Positions 61,886 through 64,000 of a DNA stretch of 64,000 bases are shown here, one piece after another. The notes below the pieces were generated by a model. It was not told the DNA's origin and ran no database searches. It was given only the letters and a program-made list of their open reading frames with translations. Source of the DNA: Fredinandcohnia aciditolerans (GTDB taxonomy: Bacteria > Bacillota > Bacilli > Bacillales > Bacillaceae_L); the NCBI GenBank assembly GCA_003640645.1, contig QGHH01000021.1, positions 18,313 through 82,312 of the forward strand, in the 5' to 3' direction. How positions within the stretch are numbered: position 1 is the first letter of the stretch; each line of letters opens with the position of its first letter. A program made the translations under genes and the position numbers.

Positions 61886-63136
61886 ATGAAGAGTAAATTT
61901 CATTATGCGTGGATGATTGTCTTTGTTACATTCCTTGCATTCTTAGCAGTTCAAGGTGGAAGGCTTGCATTCGGGGCATTCGTAGAACCCTGGGAAAATG
62001 ATTTACATATGGATCGGGCAACTACTTCACTTATTTCCACACTAAGTTTTGTCATTTATGGATTATCACAGCCTTTTATTGGTAAGTTGATAGACAGGTA
62101 TGGTGCACGACTTATTTTATCGATTAGTACCCTACTTGTCGGGGTTAGTTTCTTTTTTATCACTTTCGTTACACAGCCATGGCAATTATTTGTCCTCTAC
62201 TCCCTTGTATCAATTGGAGTCGGTGGTGCTTCAAATGTAGCAGGGACGGTCCTTATAACGAATTGGTTTAATAAAAAGCGAGGGCTTGCGCTAGGAATCA
62301 TGGAAGCAGGTTTTGGTTTTGGACAAATGCTCCTTGTTCCAGGATCATTAATGTTAATTCAATGGTTTGATTGGAGAACAACCATTTTTATACTAGGGGC
62401 ATTGTTAGTCATCATCGTTTTCCCTATTGTTCTACTCTTTTTACGGAATCACCCGAATGAAAAAGCAATGGAGCCTTTAGGTGGAAAAATTATCGAGGAA
62501 GAGGAAACAAAGTCAGATTCCTCCAAGAAACCTGTTTCACTCAGCATGCTTTTTAAAATGCGTCAATTTTGGTTTATAATGCTTCCATTTGCTGTCTGTG
62601 GGTTTACTACAACAGGATTAATGGATACACATTTAATACCTTTATCCCATCACCATGGCTTTTCACCAACTGTGACGGGTACAGCTGTTAGTATTTTGGC
62701 AGCTTGTAATATCGTCGGAATCCTTCTTTCAGGTGTTATCATTGATTACTGGAGTAGCCGTAAATTATTAGTGTTCATATATTTTACACGCGCACTATCA
62801 ATTGGTATTCTAGTCTACTCACATAATACTGTGTTGCTATTAATATTTGCCGCCGTTTTTGGATTCGTTGATTTTGCTACAGTTGCACCAACTTCATTAT
62901 TGGTAACCCAATATTTTAAAGAGTATTCAATTGGTTTTATTGTTGGATGTTTGTCTCTTAGTCATCAAATTGGGTCAGCACTTGGTGCTTATATTCCTGG
63001 CCTTTTATTTAGTCATTATGGGAATTACGACTTATCTCTATATCTTTCAATCTTTATTGTTCTCATTGCTGCCGTTATAAATCTCTTATTACCTGAACCG
63101 AACCGACTAAATGTAGTGGAAAAAAGGGCAAGCTAA
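61886..63136 (+). CDS. MFS transporter (monocarboxylate/oxalate-formate antiporter-like)
   Basis: A 416-aa major facilitator with 12 helices in two halves and a central loop (about 190-220, Glu/Ser/Lys-rich). [19 protein letters not shown], the A-like motif [11 protein letters not shown] near 68, and [42 protein letters not shown] near 110-150 point to the MCT/OFA-like branch. AAGGAG precedes the ATG. Substrate unknown. Confidence 0.87.
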   Translation: MKSKFHYAWMIVFVTFLAFLAVQGGRLAFGAFVEPWENDLHMDRATTSLISTLSFVIYGLSQPFIGKLIDRYGARLILSISTLLVGVSFFFITFVTQPWQLFVLYSLVSIGVGGASNVAGTVLITNWFNKKRGLALGIMEAGFGFGQMLLVPGSLMLIQWFDWRTTIFILGALLVIIVFPIVLLFLRNHPNEKAMEPLGGKIIEEEETKSDSSKKPVSLSMLFKMRQFWFIMLPFAVCGFTTTGLMDTHLIPLSHHHGFSPTVTGTAVSILAACNIVGILLSGVIIDYWSSRKLLVFIYFTRALSIGILVYSHNTVLLLIFAAVFGFVDFATVAPTSLLVTQYFKEYSIGFIVGCLSLSHQIGSALGAYIPGLLFSHYGNYDLSLYLSIFIVLIAAVINLLLPEPNRLNVVEKRAS

Positions 63137-63164
63137 CTTTTTGAGCTTTTGCCCTTTTTTATTA
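63126..63164 (+). terminator. Terminator of the MFS gene
   Basis: Stem AGGGCAAGCT/AGCTTTTGCCCT (short internal bulge) with T6. Confidence 0.85.
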
Positions 63165-63275
63165 TTCTACCTTATAAAAATAGAACCATTTTCATTTGTA
63201 TTCTTATTAACCCATAGTGTAAAATCTTTAAGCAGTACTGATTTAGTCGAAAGAGGGATACGAGGAGAAAATGAT

Positions 63276-63848
63276 ATGAAAAGCATTTTACGAAACTTTA
63301 TTAATGGTATATTGACAATTGTTCCGATTATTTTAGTTGTGTATGTTGTCTTTAAAGTGTTTTTGTTTTTAGATGGGATATTGGGGAACTTCCTGAAACC
63401 TTATTTTAGAGAAGATTATATTCCTGGAATTGGACTACTACTTACTTTTGTAGTCATCACGATTTTGGGATGGTTATCAACAAGAGTATTTGCCGGGGCT
63501 ATCTTTCGATTGGTTGACAGACTGTTAGAAAGGATTCCGTTAATCAAAACGCTCTACTCTGTTATAAAGGACACATTTAACTCCTTTCTTGGAGAAAAGA
63601 AATCCTTCTCTAAAGTCGCACTTGTAACGATACCGGGTACGGATGTAAAAGCAATTGGCTTTATTACAACTGAAGATGTTGAAAGTTTTTATGATCCATT
63701 AAAGGATTATGTAGCTGTATATATACAACAAACATTCCAAATCGCGGGCTTCACCTTCCTAATACCGAAAGATGAGATCGAAATTATTGACGTAAAGCCC
63801 GAGGATGCAATGAAATTTGTAGTATCAGGTGGGATGACTTCTAAATAA
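63276..63848 (+). CDS. DUF502 membrane protein
   Basis: A 190-aa protein with two helices near 8-30 and 48-72 and the DUF502 pattern: IPIIKTLY-like RIPLIKTLYSVIKDTF near 92, GTDVKAIGFITTED near 120, VYIQQTFQIAGFTFLIPKDEIE near 145 and DAMKFVVSGGM at the end. I start at ATG 63276 with GAGGAG about 9 nt upstream; a longer frame lacks a site. Function unknown. Confidence 0.85.
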   Translation: MKSILRNFINGILTIVPIILVVYVVFKVFLFLDGILGNFLKPYFREDYIPGIGLLLTFVVITILGWLSTRVFAGAIFRLVDRLLERIPLIKTLYSVIKDTFNSFLGEKKSFSKVALVTIPGTDVKAIGFITTEDVESFYDPLKDYVAVYIQQTFQIAGFTFLIPKDEIEIIDVKPEDAMKFVVSGGMTSK

Positions 63849-63889
63849 TGTATCCCCTCTATTAAATAATAAAAAAGGAACGCATCTGA

Positions 63890-64000
63890 TGAACTGACCC
63901 AAAAAAGTTAGACAAATATTTTACGCAACTTTTAAGACTTGAGTTCGATATTCTACCGGACTCAGGTCTTTTAATTTTGCCTTCATTCGTTTGTGATTGT
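63890..64000 (-). mobile_element. End of an IS3-family insertion sequence (partial)
   Basis: Terminal repeat TGAACTGACCCAAAAAAGTTA begins at 63890 and is typical of IS3-family (IS150 group) ends. On the minus strand the last codons of an OrfB transposase lead up to it. The rest of the element lies outside the window. Confidence 0.8.
63921..64000 (-). CDS. IS3-family transposase OrfB, C-terminal fragment cut by the window end
   Basis: The visible 26 codons give ...MKAKLKDLSPVEYRTQVLK then VA stop. The SPVEYRTQ tail near the stop is the usual end of the DDE integrase-core OrfB of IS3 elements. Whether the complete gene is intact cannot be seen. Confidence 0.75.
   Translation of the reverse strand, partial: NHKRMKAKLKDLSPVEYRTQVLKVA

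Noticed and set aside
61649-61903. Minus-strand ORF of 84 codons in the hmp/MFS gap
   Set aside because: It overlaps the MFS start and has no ribosome site; the product is AT-composition driven.

Overview
The window looks like a chromosomal segment of a low-GC, spore-forming-type Firmicute of the Bacillaceae (Bacillus/Neobacillus-like). Strong AGGAGG-type ribosome binding sites, several TTG starts, and many proteins close to Bacillus subtilis families (GndA, NiaR, NadA/NadB/NifS, CitG, PepF, SqhC, YugU, YfiT, YkvR, NsrR/Hmp) support this. Unlike B. subtilis it carries selenocysteine machinery and a nickel-pincer (lar) locus. Genus assignment is inference.

Region 1 (1-9.6 kb, mostly minus strand): a ring-cleaving VOC dioxygenase with an MhqR-like operator, then a sugar-acid/nickel-pincer locus: larC (N-terminal part only, very His-rich), larB, an FGGY gluconokinase, larE, an SDR of the mannonate-oxidoreductase type, a LarA homologue, and 6-phosphogluconate dehydrogenase further upstream. 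Together they suggest a route fructuronate/mannonate -> gluconate -> 6-phosphogluconate -> pentose phosphate using a nickel-pincer 2-epimerase. A 207-bp MITE-like element sits inside the locus. Region 2 (9.6-19.4 kb): ilvD with a CodY-like site; the divergent nadBA / nifS-niaR locus without nadC; htpG under a perfect CIRCE element; and a patatin-like lipase. Region 3 (19.4-25.5 kb): the selenium cluster. It holds an unannotatable-by-default SelW/Rdx-like selenoprotein (CxxU), selB, tRNA-Sec and a Sec-containing selD, followed by a PhnD/PhnE/PhnC-type ABC transporter.

Region 4 (25.5-46.6 kb): housekeeping and accessory genes (AI-2E family permease, two-domain LLM oxidoreductase, methyltransferase, YjcD-like helicase, fumarase, PepF, squalene-hopene-type cyclase, DUF2515 and CBO0543 proteins, a Mn-sensing yybP-ykoY riboswitch before a small membrane protein, YbaK, YfiT, TolB-like propeller, YjbQ, NERD protein). 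Two related arrays of 52-bp palindromic tandem repeats lie here, each between convergent genes: one at the 3' end of the UvrD-like helicase gene (about 29.08-29.82 kb), one at the 3' end of the NERD nuclease-related gene (about 45.97-46.60 kb). Region 5 (46.6-64 kb): FMN riboswitch-ribU, a second LLM oxidoreductase, Nramp-related and NhaC-type transporters, TPP riboswitch-SDR-thiW, an AlkD-type protein, MerR/SRPBCC pair, MetX-like hydrolase, DPBB protein, divergent nsrR/hmp with two NsrR-like boxes, a PLA2-motif miniprotein, MFS transporter, DUF502 protein, and the end of an IS3-family element.

The most notable observations are the two 52-bp repeat arrays, the hidden selenoprotein with its full decoding context, the lar/gluconate gene combination with a shortened LarC, the CIRCE-controlled htpG, and the manganese riboswitch in front of an uncharacterised two-helix membrane protein.
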